Shown here in pieces: positions 31,190 through 41,986 of a stretch of DNA of 64,000 nt (its first letter is position 1; every line of letters begins with the position of its first letter). Location of the stretch: positions 21,018,001 to 21,082,000 of the forward strand of contig JBHGNT010000001.1 in assembly GCA_043228905.1 (NCBI GenBank), in the 5' to 3' direction. The translations under genes were made by a program, and so were the position numbers. The DNA comes from Azolla caroliniana (Eukaryota; Polypodiophyta). The notes under the pieces are model-generated. The model searched no databases, was not told the origin of the DNA, and worked only from the letters and a program-made list of their open reading frames with translations.

Positions 31190-32150
31190 GAGTCTAAAGG
31201 GTTTGAATCTATTGCTCCTAAGGCCGATGGTAGTGTGGAAATTGTTCATGTTGCTGCATGTTTAGAGGGCCACATCTTGAAAGTAGATGTAGCAACTAAC
31301 ACAAATGATCTAGTCACGTAAGTTGATCAAGCATGTCGCACACATGATCTGATTTTGCAGGTAGATGCAGCATGTGATACTAGTGGGCTGATATCGACCA
31401 GATCAGTATCTACATGCACTGAGCCAATGAATAAGTCGACAACACAAGAGCACCAGAATGTGAAGCCATGCCCAACACAGTTGACTAGGGGTTTGAAGAG
31501 GAAAAGGACACAAATTGTGCCGACAGAACCTAAGTTGATTGACCTTGATCGTGTGCTACCAGTAATTGGTGTAAAAGAGGCTCAGTTACAGGAATGGAAA
31601 CCTAAACCATTAGAAGTCGAACGAAGATCCTTGATCTTGGAGCTTGATAAAGTCCTGATGAGTGTGCAATATATGACACCAAGGAGGGACGCAAATCAAT
31701 TTCTGGAGTGGGTTGTGGAATATTTTGATTTGTTTATTTGGAGCGAAAAATCACATACAGATGTGTGGAAGTGTGTAGAAATATTCTTCCCGAAGTGGCG
31801 TCAACATTTCAAGGGTCACTGGACACGAGAGAATTGTGAGTAGAATGATGTTGCAAGATTCAAAAGACTTTCTGATTTTTGGGACACTTGGCCAGATTAT
31901 AATGCCGACAATACGTTGATTCTGGATATAGAACATTTCCGACATTACTTCAACATTCGCAGATGTTGTCTCATTCTACCTGATGAAATGCCTGAACACT
32001 ATTTGGTGAAAACATTGAGCTGCCAACTAGCTACATGGTAGTGGACTCCATACCGTGCTCGGTATGTAGATCATATATGTAGAGAAGTTCCACTGACCAG
32101 TAAGAGCTTAGCTGTTTATAGACGATTTCAAGACATTGGCAATGGGATGT
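31190..32150 (+). pseudogene. FCP1/NIF-like phosphatase-domain gene in T1
   Basis: Coding block after the acceptor-like TTGCAG near 31190. It opens with short repeats (VDVATNTNDLVT, VDQACRTHDLI, VDAACDTSGLIS), one split by a TAA at 31319-31321. A basic segment GLKRKRTQ is followed by a HAD/FCP1-like domain from about 31620: LILELDKVLMSVQYMTP, FLEWVVEYFDLFIWSEKSHTDVW, then beyond a TAG at 31841-31843 KRLSDFWDTWPDYNADNTL and DIEHFRHYFNIRRCC. The family's catalytic DLDETL is ELDKVL, so the first nucleophile Asp is replaced by Glu. Known family members dephosphorylate the RNA polymerase II tail; here activity is doubtful. Confidence 0.6.
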
Positions 32151-32346
32151 TATAAATATGTAATTTGCTACCACTTAATCAATGAAGAATTAAATTGCTT
32201 GTTTTGAGTAACTCAGCTACTGTGTAATTTTAAGAGTATGTTTAGGATTGCTGATTTCATGATAGTGCTTTTTCTTAAAATTATGCAAACTATTTTAACT
32301 TGTACATGGTTCACTTGAGTAAATCTGTATCTCAGAAAGAAGAACC
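32151..32346. other. Spacer between convergent T1 genes
   Basis: AT-rich sequence where the plus-strand gene ends and the minus-strand gene ends. No coding signal is seen. Candidate polyadenylation words (AATAAA-like) are not clearly placed. Confidence 0.4.
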
Positions 32347-34349
32347 CTAAACGATATTATTAAACTGTATATCAGATAGAAGACTGATAGAAGAAGCACA
32401 AAAAGTACACTGTATATGAAAAAAAAAACTCCCAAACAGGTCCATTAAACTGTTTATTTTGCAATACATGTGCTTTGTTTGTTTTACAAGAAAACTGGTA
32501 ATTGCTACTTGTAGATACAAATTCCATGGCATACTATTGTAAATACTTTCATACACATTAGCACTAACTGTGTATAAACCTGAGCAGCTATTGTATTGCG
32601 ACATTGGGACATTGATGCACTTGACCAAATGAGAGTACATGTACGCCATTGGTTTGTCTTCTAATAGCCTATACACATAATCGTAATCATCTAGTCTTGC
32701 ATAAAAAATACCTTCGATGTAGAATGTCCTGGTAGATACAACATTTCCCCAAGTATCTAATATATTCTACGTTGCACATTGTTTACTAACAGTGCACTTC
32801 AATACATAGAAATCAACACCCTCTGAATTGCCTTCTTTTGCATTTACAGCAAAATTATCCCCAACATTTAAGACATCACTCAGAGTATCTCCACATCCTT
32901 GATATGTGAAGTCAGCATTCTTTTCTGTTTCCCCATCAATTACTTCCTTATCGTTCAATGTATGATACTACCAATTCTGAAGATATGCTTTGTTTAAACA
33001 ATACCTCCAATTTCCCTGCACACAATGGAAGCAAAAACAAGTTAATTCTCTAGCCGCAATACAATGACCATCCAACCAAGAATAACCGCGAATAGCATGG
33101 AGAGATCGCAATTCGGGAATTCCTTGGCACTCCTAGGTCTTCTCCCTATTTACTTCATATCTTCACTTCCCAAAATTCACGTTTGATATCTCGAACCTGC
33201 AAGGAATAAACACCAGTTGCACTCATTGAGATATTAGCTCTTAAAAATTCAACTACATGTGCTGCACAATTCATCTGCTCACCATCTGCCTTTAGTTGTT
33301 CATGGGTAAGTGCCCGCTTTATAACAACACCTGCACCATCATGTTCACCTTTATCATGGCCAGACCCAAAAAAATTCCATCTAATCTCCAAACCGGTTAT
33401 AGCAGGATACCTCCCCACAAAATAAAATGGACGTCTAGCCTTGAATTGTGACGCAGCTCCATCAAACCAGACCCAATGTTGAGTAAGCTCCAAACGTTTA
33501 GCTAATAACCATTGCCAATGTAAGTTAAAACAATGTTGGACGAACAAGGTGTCATTCTTCTTATCATCAGAAATAAAAAAACGAATTACTTTTTTAACAT
33601 CACCTAAAACTCGAAAATATGTTATGTGCACAAAAATGGTTACCTGCGCCAATGCATAGATTGAATTTTATTCTGCTGCTTGAAAGTATAAATTCTCTAC
33701 GAAATCTACTACTGAGACTACTACATCATTTAGAAAATCAGATATGCAATTCTTAAACTGATGGGCTTGCCATGAATAAATGAAGTTGTGTTTAATGAAC
33801 TTTCCTAGAGATACTACAAATAGAGACGCCAAATCCCTTGGTTTAAGCGACTTCCTAACTAGATCCTTTCTTTTACACACCTTTCCTTCGAAATTGGTGT
33901 CAACTGACTCAAATAACTTGATAGAGATTAGTATTTCAGTACTCAATTCATTTGGACACCACCTAAATCTACTAGGGCCACAATCTTGACATAAACCCAT
34001 GACACATTTATGACTGTGGAAGATGGCCTCAATTTCTGTCGGACACAATACTAAATCTAAAAGACAACTCATGGAAGAGATAACATGCTCAAATGATTTA
34101 CAGCGCTCATGCGGGCTCGATCAACAAATTGGGCACACACAAATGCAAACTGCATTTTGTTAGGGAGGCGCTATGGTGACATAGTAGATTAACAGAGTCC
34201 TTGAGAAAACCCATTTGTACATGGTAAATGCAACAACATGTGTATCGATCCTTCAAGCGTCTCACAAAGTGTGGCTTAAGAGACTCGAATGTTCGTAGTT
34301 GAACTTTGATATTTGGATGCATTCGCCTGAACCTAATAAATAAATCAAC
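32347..34349 (-). pseudogene. T1 probable transposase gene, second and later exons
   Basis: Minus-strand coding from the acceptor at 34350 (ACGTAG) onward. In order: LRTFESLKPHFVRRLKDRY and CCCIYHVQMGFLKD (34300-34200); CQDCGPSRFRWCPNE, a Cys-rich block (about 33980); WQAHQFKNCISDFLNDVVVS; VTIFVHITYFRV; ISDDKKNDTLFVQHCFNLHW; WVWFDGAASQFKARRPFYFV; RWNFFGSGHDKGEHDGAGVV; YSWLDGHCIAARELTCFCFH; and GDNFAVNAKEGNSEGVDFYV. I recall the motif pair DG-A-QFK and GKG-DG-G as a family of uncharacterised proteins found in animals and seed-free plants. The acidic residues suggest an RNase H-like nuclease, so transposase is the best guess. Stops and frameshifts near 34100, 33660 and 32960 interrupt it. Confidence 0.65.
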
Positions 34350-34573
34350 CTACGTAATAAAATGGACATACTGATTAGCTTTATGGCTAAGTGGTAGCTA
34401 ATTAGCTACTACCATAGTTTAGTACAATAGCTAATTAGCTACTACCATAATTTAGTACAGTAGCTAATTAGCGAAGTGGTAGCTAATTAGTTACTACCAT
34501 AGTTTATACAATAGCTAATTAACTACTACCATACTCCGCTAATTAACTATTTTGTTCTACTTAGGGAGCTAAT

Positions 34574-35017
34574 TGTTATCACTAGGGCCGAACAATGGCC
34601 TAACACAAGGTGTCCCTTTGAGACACTTCACCAAAGGGGTGTTGCGGTGAGATAAACTTAGACCAACTCTTAATGAACCCTAATTGGTTACTAATCGGCA
34701 ATATCATTGATCACAATACACTTAGCACAGAATGGTAATTCACTCGGTTAAGATACAAAACAACAACGCTCTTATTAATTATCCGCTAATGATTACAATC
34801 TAATTGGGCCCTTTTATAGGTCTCCGCCTCTAGGTACAAACCGGTGTCAACCGGCAACCGGCTATGAACTAGTCTGAATCCAGATCGGCATACCGATTCC
34901 GGGTCCGTCTGTTCGCTTCTCAAAATCATAATAATTCTATATTATATATATAATCAACTCTCGATTATTAATTATCCCCTTCTTCCATTCTAGACTTTCC
35001 TTGCCAGTCGGTTAACA
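34574..35017 (-). repeat. 3' LTR of Z
   Basis: 444 bp, TGTTATCACTAGGG to CGGTTAACA. It lacks about 18 bp present in the right LTR (near 37520-37540). Confidence 0.93.
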
Positions 35018-35069
35018 CATGACACGCCCGTGGGGCAGTACCTTGTACGTCAAATCCCACAATCCGGCT

Positions 35070-36948
35070 TCATTCATCCTCCAAAATGTCCAAAATGCTT
35101 TGATCTAAGGGTTCCAATGGTTCCTCGGGAAGCTGTTCTGTCATCTGTTGTTGTTGTTGTTCCTCCTCCTGCTGTTGCCCCGATTTCTGTTGTTCCTTCG
35201 GCTGCTCTTGTTGCTGCTCCGGCTCCAGCTGTGGCTGCCTCTAGTTGACGTTTGTTTCCTGCAGCTCTGTAGATCTGACCGGCTCTTCCTCCTTTTCCGA
35301 CTCTACTAATCTTGGCGGCTCTTCCTCTTTTTTTGGCCCTACTGGTCTTGGTGTCTCCTGGTTCTGTTGTCCGGCGTGCACCGGTTCCTGCCGATGACCT
35401 TCCTTTAGCGGCTCCTCCTGAGTACTATCTGGTTGGCTTCCCCTGGCTTTAACCGGCGTTTGTTCTGAAGATGGCTCCTCGTCACTGATAGTACTTTCGT
35501 AGTTTTCTTGGCCACTTCTTGTCGTTGCCTTTCGTACTTTTCGAAACGGAGTTGGTTGTCCTGCTAGTCATCATCCAGTTGTGCCACTAACTGACGTACC
35601 GCCACCCTCTGCTCATCAGCCAAGGACATGAAATCATTTGATAGTTCATCTTTTATCACTTCAATGCTTTCTTTATCCAGGATGTAAACTTCGTCGCCCT
35701 CCTTCCGCCGGTTTTCTACATCTGCCCGCAGCAACTGTAGCTTTGCTGCCTACTTAGCCCACTTAGACCACCACTGTACTGAGCTTTCTTCCACCAAATG
35801 CTTCGTTTGATTCCTCCATGCCGGTACGATGTCCCGGATCTGCCCCAGCCCCATCTTTGACTTGTTCTCTGCGGCCTGTTTTTCTTCCTTCAATTGTTTA
35901 ATCAAGCTCACAGTTGCCACTTCTTGGCTTCTGTAGTGCATGAGTTGGGTCTGATAGGTCGTCGGAACTCTATTCAGAGTCATTGTCGCGCGCTCTGTTT
36001 CCGCCTGGTGCTTCACTTGCAGGTCCAGTCGCTCTTTCATTGCTTCCGCCAGTTGTTTAGCTACTTCAGCTCCCTTCATCTGCTCGTCCATCAATGCCGC
36101 CGTCATCCGGTTAATTTCGTCCCAGAGTTCCCTGCACTTTTCCTGTTGCCTATCACTTTCTGTAATCAATTATTATGATCAGCATCCAAATGCTTATAAT
36201 CCCGGTGCAATCGGTCGAAGTCATCGGTTTTCTGTTTTAGCTTTTGATTGATAAGCCGGCGAGCACTGTCCTCACGGTCTTTTTGTTGCTAGAGCTCTTC
36301 TTTGAGGCGCTCAATCTCCACTTCCGTCGTCCACCGAAGTTTCTCTTTTTCTTGCAGGAGTTTGTCTTTCTCTTCTTTCAGTCGGTCATACGCTCGATGA
36401 CCTCTTCTCAAGCTTTCCTCTGCTCGGTGGAGGCTGTCGGTTGTCTTCCGTTGTTCCTCCTCCGCCGCGTTTTTCAATTCTCGTTCCCTAGCTCATAAGG
36501 CTTCTTGCGCTGCCAGGTCTTCCCTTAATGTGGTGAGCTCTTGTGCTGACGTTTTATGAGTATCCAAGCATGCCTCAGTCACCGGGGTCTAATCGTTCTG
36601 TAAAGTTACCAGAGCTACCGATTCCGCTTGATGTGGTCCTTCTATGACCAACTTGGCCATATCTGTTCTGGCCTTCTCTATGTCTTCCTCCACGCTCCGG
36701 ATTCTTGACCGGGCCTTCTCTAATTCCTCGGTTGTGGCTAGCAACCGGTCTTCATGCGCTTTCTCTTCCGCTTCTAACTGGCAGATGACCCCGGTCACTT
36801 GTTCTGTCCAACCAGGTCGCTGCTGGTCGGCCACCACTCTAGCCGTTGGTATGTGGCCACCGCCATCCGATCGTCGTCCCGGCTCCGTCACCGTTCCGAC
36901 TGTTCGGCCCATTCTGGTCGTCGTTTGGCGGTTCTCTGTCCAGCCCAT
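35070..36948 (-). pseudogene. Element Z coiled-coil protein
   Basis: The only coding region of Z. From a possible start at 36948 it is rich in Glu, Lys, Arg and Gln in heptad-like order (QLEAEEKAHEDRLLATTEEL, then 36477-36289 with RLKEEKDKLLQEKEKLRW, then 36169-35750). It then reads ADVENRRKEG at about 35710, SIEVIKDELSNDFMSLADEQ and AVRQLVAQLDDD, and a long Pro/Gln/Glu tail ending ILDILEDE at about 35073. The ADVEN-RKEG block and the tail are shared with element Y. Several stops (near 36590, 36500, 36290, 36170, 35750, 35570) break it. No known domain; its conservation in gag-less Z suggests it matters for mobility. Confidence 0.7.
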
Positions 36949-37379
36949 CTGGCCACTCCGGCCACTGTTCGGCTATTCCGGCCGCTTTGGCCGTTCCTCG
37001 GCCACTATTTGGCCGTTCGTCCGTCGTTACGGCTCCATCTTCGACCGTGGCCATCTCCGACCGCTGTCTGGCCATCTCTGTTTGGCATTTCCGACTCCAG
37101 CACCGGCTTTGGCTATGTTGTCGTTACAGTCGCTGTCATCACTCCATTTGCGTTTTCCATCCAACCTGTTCATCTTTGTCTTTTTTGGTTGTCTCTCGCG
37201 CCACGCTTTCCTGCACACACACATTGTCGCTAACTGCACATTTGCACATTGTCGTGTCCATCCTTGCACACTCACGTAACGTCATCATTCCATGACTTCC
37301 TCTCGCACATCATACCGTCGCGGATCATTCATCGACTCCATCTCCAAAGGGGGGTCGCCTTAGTGGTCGCCAAAAACTA

Positions 37380-37841
37380 TGTTATCGCTAGGGCCGGACA
37401 ATGGCCTAACACAGGGTGTCCCTTTGAGACACTTCACCAAAGGGGTGTTGCGACGAGATAAACTTAGACCAACTCTTAATGAGCCCTAATTGGTTACTAA
37501 TCGGCAATATCATTGGTCATAATACACGCGTAAGATAAATTACACTTAGCACAGAATGGTAATTAACTCGATTAAGATACAGAACAACAACACTCTTATT
37601 AATTATCCACTAATGATTACAATCTAACCGGGCCCTTTTATAGGTCTCCGCCTCTAGGTACAAACCGGTGCTAACCGGCAACCAGCTACGACCCGGTCCG
37701 GATCTGAATCGGCATATCGATTCCGGGTCCGTCCGTTCGCTTCTCAAAATCATAATAATTCTATATTATATATATAATAAGCTACCGGTTATTAATTATC
37801 CCCTTCTTCCATTCTGGACTTTCCTTGCCATCCGGTTAACA
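37380..37841 (-). repeat. 5' LTR of Z
   Basis: 462 bp, TGTTATCGCTAGGG to CGGTTAACA, followed by CTAAT. The minus-strand primer binding site begins six bases inside (about 37357-37374). Confidence 0.93.
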
Positions 37842-38010
37842 CTAATTAGCTATTTTGGTAGCTAATTAGCTATTACTGGTAGCTAGTTAGTTATGGGCAT
37901 ATTCTGAGGTAGGTAATTAGCTATTTGGTTATGGTCATATTCAGAGGTAGCTAATAAGGTAACTAACTCAGCTCAAAAGTCAAAACAAATGTTGAGATAA
38001 ATGTAAATAC

Positions 38011-38736
38011 CTGAGGTACATCAAGAAGATGAATGGGATGCTCCTCGTATTGACTCCTTCCAACACGTTTCCTGCATAAATCCTTCTTATTGGGTGAAAC
38101 CCTACTCTCATTAGTCCAAAATATTGTGATTATATCCTTGATTTCTAATCTTATGGGTGTCATTGGCTTACATCTTGTTGTTAGCTTTAGCAGACTAGTT
38201 CCTTCACCCGAGGAAACTATTCGGTTCAATGTATTGTACACACTTTTTCTACTAACACCAATTACCTTAGATAGCACACTGATGTTAATATCGTCAACAT
38301 CACTATTAAGTAACATCATTAGACTAGACCTTTTTAAGACAAGATCATCTTCTGACCTACTCATGGATATGAAACTATTACGGAGATTATTTACTAGTAC
38401 AGATGTTATGTTTGCATTAAGACCATCACAATCAACTAACTCCTTTATCGATGAATCACTTAATATTCCATGAAGTACTATCTTCTTGTCTTCATTGCTA
38501 ATGTGCTTGGTTTGAACATTGAAATAGTCTACAACCTTTCTCTCTATGATAGTAGTCTCATTACTTCCATTCTTAGTGATATTTAGACCTATATCCCAAC
38601 CAATACTATATTTACCTTTAATGAGTGTGGCTTTCGTATCCTTCAACAATTGACGATGTTTTCTTTTTTTTTTCTGCCCAATACTTTTGTATCGCTTGTT
38701 GTGTCCTGATAGCGTCATCCCTATCCTGATGATCAT
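38011..38736 (-). CDS. T1 probable transposase gene, first exon
   Basis: 242-codon first exon ending at donor CAG/GTATTT. It starts with Met at 38736. A basic stretch (GQKKKRKHRQ, about residues 20-30) is followed by a helical region, a helix-turn-helix-like segment ISVLSKVIGVSRKSVYNTLNR (about residues 155-175) and TIFWTNESRVSPNKKDLCRK, GRSQYEEHPIHLLDVPQ. The last part is typical of the same protein family as the downstream exons. The open frame with no stop suggests limited decay. The helix-turn-helix would fit DNA binding, for instance to the palindromes nearby; that is inference. Confidence 0.65.
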
Positions 38737-38929
38737 TGAGGGGTAATTCTAAACACCCTCCTTCCCCTTCCATTTGGCTTGACGGGTTTAAACCCTAATT
38801 TTCCCGAAAAAAAGACACGTATTAAAGATGGCTATGGGCAACAACTATACACAAAAATATTCCGCAATACACAAGATTATACATAACAATACATAAGATA
38901 ATCAATAGATAGAATAGTTATTCAAATCC

Positions 38930-39880
38930 AAGACCGAACAATGGCGATAATCTAGGGCCGAATAGTGGCGGCAACTGAGTGTAGAATGGCGGTAGTGGAG
39001 GAGTGAACTCCATTTGATCGAATAGTTTTGACAATCTAGGACCGAACAATGGCGGCAACTGAATGTAGAAGGATGGCAATGGAGGAGTGAATTCTGTCGG
39101 ATCGAACAATGGCAAATGGTTCCTGGAACGCATAGTGACGACAACTGAGAGTAGAATGGCAACAGTGGAGGAGTGAACTCCTTCGGATCGAAAAGTGGCA
39201 GCAATACACCACTGAACAATAGCGGCAACTAAGTGTAGAATGATGGCAATGGATGAGTGAACTCCATCAAATCGAACATTGGCAGATGATGCTTGGAACG
39301 CACAATGACGACAACTGAGAGTACAATGGCGGCAATGTAGTAGGAGTGAACTCCCTCAGATCGAAAAGTGGTAGCAATACACGACCGAACGGTAGCGGCA
39401 ACTAAGTGTAGAATGATGGCAATGAATGACTGAACTCCGTCAAATCGAAAAGTGGCAGCAATCCAGGACCGGTCACCGAATAGTAGCGGCAACTGAGTGT
39501 AGAATGATGGCAATGGAGGAGTGAACTCCGTTAGATCGAACAGTGGTAGATGATGCTTGGAACGCACAGTGATGGCAACTGAGAGTAGAATGGCGGCAGT
39601 GGAGAAGGAGTTAACTCCGTCGAATCGAAAAGTGGCAGCAATATACGACCTTCACAGTGGCGGCAACTGAGTGTACAGTGGCGGCAATGGAGGAGTGAAC
39701 TTGGCAGATGATGCTTGGACTGAACAGTGGCGACAATTGAGTGTAGAATGGCAGCAATGGAGGAGTGAACTCCGTCAGATCGAACAATGGCAGATGATAC
39801 TTGGACCACTTAGTGTCGGTAACTGAGTGTAGAATGGCGGCTATGGAGGAGTGGACTCAATAGGGTTTAGCAACAGTTGT
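38930..39880. repeat. Tandem array of about 85-bp units
   Basis: About eleven diverged units. The core reads GCGGCAACTGAGTGTAGAATGG, then GGCAATGGAGGAGTGAACTCC and GTCAGATCGAA, with two alternating unit types (one containing CTTGGAACGCACAGTG). It lies between the start of the T1 gene and the G3 remnant, so it may be the T1 end or a local satellite. Minus-strand frames in it are repeat shadows. Confidence 0.85.
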
Positions 39881-39970
39881 AGTAATCTAAGCCAGAGTAC
39901 TCAACCAAAGATGGCCCACGTGATGTGGCAAAGGATCATGCATAATGGACCTAGGAATTCGGTATATAAT

Positions 39971-40474
39971 TTATGTTGCACGACGTTTGGCACGTTTGTC
40001 ACGTACCACACAACACCATAGTGCCTTTGTAACAACCTCCCCCGACACAACGGCCAGTGTAGTGACCAAACCGTACTCAACTGCAACAGAATCAAGAAAG
40101 TGTCTTGACCTAGCAGGAATTGGCCTTATTGGAAAACTGATGGAGTGGTTACACCAATCCATCGTCGGATTGTGTGTCTCCAACCAAGATAACCCAAACA
40201 CAATCGGATGTCGGGGGGTTGCGATGAGGTAGAACGTGAGTTCCTCCTGGTGTGCCATGACTTGAAGTACTAACAGGATAGTGGCGTCGGTAACCGCCCT
40301 CGAAGAGAGAACTCGACCGTTGATCGCTTCAACGGATATGAGTTGTGATGTGCGGATGGTGAGGATATTATGTGCGCAGACAAACGATTTATCGATAAAG
40401 GAAGTAGATGCTCCAGAGTCGAGCAAGACATGAGAATTTATTGACGTCGAACCAAAACAAAGACTTACTTGCAA
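39971..40474 (-). pseudogene. G3 aspartic protease
   Basis: Retropepsin-like domain: HVLLDSGASTSFIDKSFV has the catalytic DSGA, followed by the second beta region (HPIVFGLSWLETHNPTMDW, about 40190-40140). It processes the Gag-Pol polyprotein in intact elements. The frame is open here but ends at 39971, and no reverse transcriptase follows. Confidence 0.85.
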
Positions 40475-40599
40475 AGAAAACCCTCCTAATGGAGGAACAG
40501 ACTTGTAGGATCATGGAGAAGGTGAGTAACGGAAAGTGTCTATTGGCATGGCTCCTACTATAGCTAGACTTGGTCATTTTCCTGTTGTCGAGTAACCTC

Positions 40600-41601
40600 C
40601 GCAAGACGTGCACGATGGAATTGGTGTTGCGGGCCCTGCACCGGGTGGTGGCAGATGACATGGCCGGGGTTGCCACATTAGAAACAGAGTCCATTGTCCC
40701 AACGATGTTGGTGTTGGGCTTCAGTTAATGGTTGGAACCGAGCGTGGTCGATCTCCATCGGGGTATGGAAATCGACCTTCGTCGTAGTATCGTTATCACT
40801 AGGTGATGGTAAGGTTGGCATGGGAGACAAGTAGGGCCTAGCAATTGATGCATTGAGGGAAGAAGCCTGAAACCCGTGAGTCCCCCGTTCTTCTTGACGA
40901 AGTTCGAAGAGACGATTGTCACATTGGACAGCTTGGGAGATTACTTGAGACAATGATGTGGGCTCTGGGAAGTTTAAGACAAGGGTCTTGATGTTGTATT
41001 GGAGGCCACGACGAAAATGGTCGCATAGGGCTTGGTCATCCCAACTCACATCACAGGCAATCTGATGGAACTCTGAAGCGTAGACCGAGGCTGGACGTGA
41101 GCCTTGTTGGAAAGAATAAAACTTTGTGAGTGTCGTTCATCACCGGTCTGTCTCGCCAAATGTCGCTTTGAGCTCCTCAATGAAAGTGTGAAGTTTTCTA
41201 AGAAAGGGGATGACGTCTCGATCAAGGGTGCAAACCACAATTGCACCGGCCTGCAAAGAAGCGTGCCGACTAGCATACCGTTGGGGCTGTAACCAGATGA
41301 TAAGCCGAATTTGGTTAATGAAGCTATGAAGATACGCCCTCATGCCGTTGAATTTTTCTGGTAGGCTAATGGTTGGTTCGAGGACATATGGATGGGAAGA
41401 GGACGTGGTCGGGCTATGTGCCGACGATGGTTGTGACTCGGCGGGTGGTGGATTTCTTGAAGTGCCGGATTGCAACTCTCGTAATGATTCCCGAAGGATT
41501 TCATTCTCTAACTGAAGTTGTTGCAAGGCTGTCATGATTTGGTTTAGGTTGTCGACGGAGCCAAGGCCGGACATGGTAGCAAGAAGAGGGAAGGTGAACA
41601 A
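40600..41601 (-). pseudogene. G3 gag
   Basis: Gag core of the type seen in gypsy elements of many plants and fungi. It starts near 41574 (MSGLGSVDNLNQIMTALQQL) with a short coiled coil, then ISLPEKFNGMRAYLHSFINQ and LEELKATFGETDR-like sequence. A frameshift leads into 41276-41046 and 41049-40678 (DQALCDHFRRGLQYNIKTLV). A zinc-knuckle remnant CGNPGHV with one stop sits at about 40665. Confidence 0.8.
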
Positions 41602-41603
41602 AC

Positions 41604-41986
41604 TGTCACGGACAAGTATAATAAAGCAAATCTAAGACAATACTAGAGCACAAGAGAGAGGAAAAGAACAAGAACTCAACTTATAGAATCCGTAACTAGT
41701 GTTGTTCACCTTGATTAGAATCAAGGTGCACTTGAGTATTTATACAAGAAGGTAGGGCTATGTAACCCAGCTAGAAATAGAGTATGCATGAGGATGCATG
41801 ATTATGGATGCAATAGAGAATGCATGAGAATGTGTGCAAGCTAGAAACTTCCAATGTTCAATCTACACTACATGAAGTTGGATTTATTACATGGATGCAT
41901 ATGTAGCTCAATTGGTAGGGTTGCCCAATAGAGACCATGAGATCTTGGGTTTAATCCCTACCTTCCTCCGTGGCATGTCTATGACA
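41604..41986 (-). repeat. 5' LTR of G3
   Basis: 383 bp with inverted ends TGTCA and TGACA. Contains a short palindrome CTTGATTAGAATCAAG near 41711 and a tRNA-like sequence near its right end. Confidence 0.75.
41893..41972 (+). other. tRNA-like sequence in the G3 LTR
   Basis: A-box TAGCTCAATTGGTAGG and B-box-like GGGTTTAATCCC at tRNA spacing, plus strand, antisense to the element. The T-arm stem GGG/CCC pairs; the other arms are poor. It holds the same relative place in the LTR as the tRNA-like sequence in W. Confidence 0.5.

Larger units (their letters stand above)
34574..37841 (-). mobile_element. Non-autonomous LTR element Z
   Basis: 3268-bp minus-strand LTR element in the T1 intron. LTRs at 34574-35017 (444 bp) and 37380-37841 (462 bp), TGTTATC to GGTTAACA. 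Perfect 5-bp target duplication CTAAT at 34569-34573 and 37842-37846. The primer binding site TGGCGACCACTAAGGCGACC follows the right LTR on the minus strand. The inside encodes only a coiled-coil protein; no gag core, protease, reverse transcriptase or integrase. The nearly identical LTRs suggest a recent insertion. Confidence 0.93.
34350..38010 (-). other. 3.66-kb intron of the T1 gene, containing element Z
   Basis: Donor CAG/GTATTT at 38010 and acceptor ACGTAG at 34350. Exon 1 ends and exon 2 starts in phase 0 and the protein reads smoothly across (HLLDVPQ then VDLFIRFRRMHPN). The intron holds AGCTAATTAGCT-type repeats on both sides (34380-34560 and 37842-37975) and element Z (34574-37841) inserted within them. 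Without Z it is about 390 bp. Confidence 0.7.
29630..38760. mobile_element. Large DNA element T1 with opposing genes and palindrome arrays
   Basis: Inferred unit of about 9 kb (5.9 kb without Z). It begins where copia C7 stops, with an array of AGCTAATTAGCT-based repeats. It contains a plus-strand gene with an FCP1-like domain (about 30420-32150) and a long minus-strand gene of a probable transposase family (38736 to about 32350). The same repeats reappear inside the intron of that gene. I find no terminal inverted repeat or target duplication, so both ends are approximate; the right end could extend to the tandem array at 39880. Assignment as a DNA transposon is inference. Confidence 0.55.
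39901..41986 (-). mobile_element. Gypsy element G3, 5' part only
   Basis: Minus-strand gypsy fragment: LTR at 41604-41986, gag at 41601-40678 and protease at 40474-39971. It stops at about 39900 without reverse transcriptase or integrase, cut off next to the tandem array. No standard tRNA primer binding site is visible after the LTR; the gag start codon lies within a few bases of it. Confidence 0.8.

Noticed and set aside
36644-37295. Plus-strand frames opposite the Z coiled-coil region, rich in Phe, Ser, Arg and Leu
   Set aside because: Shadow of the minus-strand gene; composition is the complement of coiled-coil codons and no known motif is present.
34574-37841. Z as a host gene encoding a myosin- or kinesin-like coiled-coil protein
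   Set aside because: Two LTRs, a primer binding site and a perfect 5-bp target duplication show it is a retrotransposon; no motor domain is present.
38902-39809. Minus-strand repeats such as PFYTQLPPLFG as a repeat protein
   Set aside because: Period follows the 85-bp DNA repeat, frames shift between units and no start or splice signal supports a gene.
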